Notes under the pieces: generated by a model | What the model was told of the DNA's origin: nothing | Database searches by the model: none | What the model saw: the letters and a program-made list of their open reading frames with translations, nothing else | Origin: Archegozetes longisetosus | Taxonomy: Eukaryota; Arthropoda; Arachnida; Sarcoptiformes; Trhypochthoniidae | Direction of reading: 5' to 3' | NCBI GenBank assembly: GCA_018873245.2 | Contig: JAEMBT020000009.1 | Location: forward strand, 5,929,180 to 5,993,179 | DNA: 64,000 nt | Made by a program: the position numbers and the translations under genes | Shown here: one piece after another, positions 60,767 through 64,000 of the stretch | How the letters are laid out: each line of letters opens with the position of its first letter | Position numbering within the stretch: the first letter of the stretch is position 1

Positions 60767-61339
60767 GCTAGACATATAAATTAAACTTAAATTTTTTGGG
60801 CCAATATTCAAATAAATTGATTAATATTTTATTTTATCAAACTTTATAGATAATAAACCTTTCAAGTAATAGATTGAAAATGAATTGAAACAGTGGTGTC
60901 TAATATAATGATTTTGAGCTAATATTTATAAATTATTGTGAATAATTTAGTCACTACCATAACCAGCTTTTCAGTTTGTAGGAGAAGTAACTAGAAATTT
61001 TTTGGCAATTTGATTATTTATCCAAATTAGTTCCAATTAAAACAATTCTTATTGTAGAATTTGATAAGAAATGCATGAATTTAAACTAATTTGGATAAAT
61101 AATCAAATTGCCAAAAAATTTCTAGTTCTCCCACAAACTGAAAACCTGGTTATGGCAGTGATTAAATTCAGAATAAATTTTAAAAATTGTCTCACAATCA
61201 TTATATTGGACACCACTGTTTCAATTCATTTTCAATTTATTACTCGAAAGGTTTATAAGCTATAAAGTTTGATAAAATAAAATACCAATTGATTTGAATA
61301 TTGGCTCAAAAAATTTAAGTTTGATTTGTATGTCTAACT
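60767..61339. repeat. large imperfect palindrome, about 260-bp arms
   Basis: 60767-61033 and 61080-61339 are inverted copies with a spacer of about 45 bp. The innermost parts match almost perfectly (for example 'aaattttttggcaatttgat' and its complement) and the outer parts are more diverged. Single-stranded DNA or RNA from this region would form a long hairpin. It could be a foldback element or an inverted tandem duplication. The short frame at 61071-61265 lies in the right arm and is not a gene. Confidence 0.8.
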
Positions 61340-61919
61340 TATTGCACTAAAAAGAAAATTTCCAGAGAAATTTTCTAGTTTTCTATCGCAAAGATTCCTC
61401 TTAAGAGAAATTCTTTATTTTCTCAACTCAAAAGTATGTTTTAATTGAAATAATGTTTTTATTTAAGTGATGTACTAGTATAACATTATGGACTTAAATA
61501 TTCAAGATGTCACTTATTTTGGTTTTGGCATTCAAAATAATCACAGAGTAGGAAAAATAGTCCTGAGAAACTTTCTAGGAAGTTTCTCATTAAACAAAAT
61601 TTCTAGAAGTTTTTCATCACTAGTCTAACCTTAAATTCATTAGATTTGATTTTCCTATGAAATACTTCAAGTTGCTGTTGCAATCGAAGTGATGAAGTTT
61701 ATATCATAAAATAAAATTAACGTCACAATTACCTTATCTATTGTTTTATTTTAAGATTCACAAAATTTTCACGTGTTTTTAAGAATGCATTAGGTAAATA
61801 TTTTTGTGCCTTTTTAAAAATAGAGATTATAAGTAAAGGTGTACACGGGATCCGCTCCACATTGGAAATTACAATTATGATTTGTGATAGTAAAGTTTAA
61901 ATATTTGGTTATATTCTGA
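61340..61919. other. intergenic DNA, no gene seen
   Basis: Contains TTTCTCTAG/CTAGAAA-type short inverted words (61355-61400 and 61570-61615). Nothing else recognised. Confidence 0.4.
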
Positions 61920-61927
61920 ACAGTGAA

Positions 61928-62342
61928 TAGGGTGACCAAGTGTCCCGCATTTAAGAGTTGTGTCCCGCATACCGTATGCACCTTTTGCGGGACGGAAAAT
62001 ATCATGCATTTTAAGATTTATCTAAACAAATTTTCACTGTATGTTTTTATTTAATGCAAATAATGCAATTTTGTTGCCAACACGTTTCTTATCTTAAAAT
62101 ATGTGGAAGTCTTTATATAAAAAGTGTTTTAATCCGTTTATCTGATACCTTGTTTTCATTCACATCGTGTGTGACTCTTATAAAGTGCAGTTCTCAATCA
62201 AATCTTTAGTTTATATTTCAAATAATTGTTATTTCAAACTGTGATTTGTAACTTCAATCAGATTAAAACTTTTTAGAAAAATTTTATAAGAGGGTCAAAA
62301 TTTTTTGTCCCGCATTTAACAGTTTTTGACTTGGTCACCCTA
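61928..62342. mobile_element. hAT-type MITE with perfect 8-bp target duplication
   Basis: The left end is TAGGGTGACCAAGT and the right end inverted is identical for 14 bases. A TGTCCCGCATTTAA-type subterminal motif occurs at both ends. The target duplication ACAGTGAA is exact (61920-61927 and 62343-62350). No coding capacity. It is the best preserved hAT MITE in the window. Confidence 0.92.
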
Positions 62343-62350
62343 ACAGTGAA

Positions 62351-63050
62351 AGATGTTATTATAGGAGACAAATAATACGTATTGAGATTGTCCTAGATGA
62401 ATAAAAGTATATGCTTTGAATCAAATACAAATAAAATTATTAAATTAGAAATTAATAAACAGTAAGAAGGTCATTAATACTATTCTTTCTGCACAATTCA
62501 TATTATCTTTAACTTAAAAGAAGTAGATATGAATGACCAGTTTATCTTCAGAATTGATAATTTATGAAGTAGCCAGTGACCACTTATTGCCAACAAAAAT
62601 GGTCTAACTAAAGTGCACGTGTCGTAGTGAATCTAACGATAGACAGCTTAAGCTCATGCGTTCACTACAAACCAAATCTTTAATGTGTAAGACAAACACA
62701 GTAACGCATTTGAACATCAAAATATTGGCAATAATGGCAACAGTAACTCCATTAAGTTGAGTAGAAGCTTTAATAACTACTTTAATTAATTAAAAGCTTG
62801 ATCTCATTCTCGTCGAGGATATATTCAAAAATAGATTGAGAGATGAATCAAGAAAACTCATATTCTATACTAAAGTGAGGACTAAGTTAAAAAATAAAAC
62901 ATTAGGTAATAAACAATAACATGTCAATTGTATTAAAGAGACTACATTGCATCTATGATAGCACTCATATTTGAATAACAGAATATCTCTCAATTTTTAC
63001 TACATCTTTAATAATAATAGCATTGAATGTATGTTGAAGAGCGAAGTCTT
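62351..63050. other. 3' flank of receptor 3 (duplicated with that of receptor 1)
   Basis: From about 62740, this matches 49930-50223 collinearly ('tgcatctatgata', 'aataacatgtcaattgtatt' versus a close variant). No other gene. Confidence 0.5.
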
Positions 63051-64000
63051 CTATTTTGACGAATCATTTTGAGATACTTCAATTAATTTTAATAGAAAAA
63101 TGATTGTAAGCGCCACCATCTATTAGATTAAAATTATTGAAAAGCGAGTAGATTAATTTATTTGTAAATTCAATAGAAATCATTACTGACTTCATATCCA
63201 CGAAAATAGTTAATAATAAATAGTTTCCAACAATGAAATCCAACTCTTTTATGGCCACATCTCTCAATAAATGACATTAACTATAACCAAAATAAGTTTA
63301 ATAAAGATTTGATTTTAATTAAATAAATTTTGATTCAGACCTTCAATCGTTGAGATCTATTCAAACGTCTGCCACTGAATGATAGAATACAAGAATTGAA
63401 TAACTTATACGATTGATTAGCTTCATAATAAACTGAAGACGCGGTCTTTGTTACCAATAGTAGGATCCAAATAAATATAAGGCTGGCACTGAAAAGAAGA
63501 AAGCCTAACAGAAAACCAAATTTTCCGAACAATGATTGATAAACCATTGTACTGATTAAGGACGCGAGTGATATCCAAAGATAGAACAGAAATTTTGACC
63601 AATAGATTCTGTTATATTCATTGATTTCTTGATGTATTAGCGTTAAGAGCTGAATTAAACTCATCAAATGCAAACGTGAATTTCTTGGAGTATTGAGTGA
63701 ATTTCTTATTCGTTCATTGATTCGAAATATTTTGCATTTAAGATAATAACATATTACATAGAAATAAACTATTTGTAAGACAATAATACTGTAGGAATAA
63801 TAAGAATTAAAGCTGAACACAATAGCATAGGGAATGCCAAATATTAGTAATTGCCCCATCGATTCATTTGCAACAAATGTTGTAAATGCTAGAATAAAGC
63901 CGACCCAGAATATTGTATTAGATAAAGATTTCCAGAAGAAGAATAGGATCTTTGCAATTTTAACCAATTTGTAGACGTCTTGTTTATTTAAGAGACCAAT
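63051..64000 (-). CDS. gustatory-type receptor 3, N-terminus beyond the window
   Basis: Exons are 64000 (cut)-63341, 63280-63191 and 63119-63051, with the same phase-0 intron positions as receptors 1 and 2. The frame is open across the window edge (I-G-L-L-N-K-Q-D-V-Y-K-L-V) and contains helices 3-7, the loop N-E-R-I-R-N-S-L-N, the intact V-Y-Q-S-L-F where receptor 1 has a stop, and the C-terminal F-I-E-R-C..V-G-F-H-C-W-K-L-F. It ends K-L-I-E-V-S-Q-N-D-S-S-K. The first donor (GTCTGA) is weak but matches receptor 1's GTTTGA in place. No lesion is visible in the 272 codons seen. Confidence 0.75.

Overview
The window looks like AT-rich nuclear DNA of an arthropod. Genes are split into exons by short GT-AG introns (mostly 50-80 nt, a few of 0.3-1.5 kb). 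Gene density is low, and the space between genes is filled with decayed DNA transposons and MITEs. Chemosensory ionotropic and gustatory-type receptors, a NRF-6-like acyltransferase, an aquaglyceroporin, a secreted DOMON protein and mariner/hAT/piggyBac relics together suggest an arthropod. A mite or another lineage with expanded receptor families is my guess, but the sequence does not settle it. No tRNA, rRNA, CRISPR array or prokaryotic gene was found.

Layout. 1-6.7 kb is a transposon graveyard: a MITE with a SWIM zinc-finger fragment, a mariner-derived inverted-repeat element and a Tc1-like relic. 7.9-12.2 kb (minus) is the ligand-binding and channel part of an ionotropic receptor (IR), whose introns hold hAT and mariner relics. 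Its 5' flank is duplicated at 1-1.6 kb, so a paralogue probably lies just left of the window. 12.4-18.2 kb is a stack of MITEs and dispersed repeats. 18.8-23.5 kb (plus) is an intact eight-exon NRF-6-like membrane acyltransferase gene encoding 815 aa. 24-26.6 kb holds a long-TIR MITE.

26.6-36 kb is the most original part. It has a six-exon minus-strand gene for a 792-aa secreted low-complexity protein (N/T-rich, G/L-rich, acidic Asn-rich, then Gln-Tyr-Pro-rich). Head-to-head with it is a 231-aa secreted Gly/Ala/Lys/Phe protein, followed by a 182-aa secreted Cys-rich protein with two copies of one domain. My inference is a cluster for extracellular material (silk, cement, cuticle or egg coat). 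That rests on composition only.

39.0-40.7 kb (minus) is a six-exon aquaglyceroporin (277 aa) with the first NPA box changed to NPI. 42.7-43.4 kb (plus) is a secreted DOMON protein (206 aa). 44.5-48.7 kb holds a hAT MITE and a nearly full-length mariner carrying an intron-like insertion. 50.2-64 kb (minus) has three related gustatory-type receptors. The first has one nonsense codon, the second one 1-nt deletion, and the third is open but cut by the window edge. Between the first two lies a frameshifted NRF-6-like pseudogene, an inverted partial copy of the 18.8 kb gene that includes its introns. Exon joins for all genes described as complete were checked by hand: every phase matches and the summed lengths are multiples of three, apart from the stated lesions.
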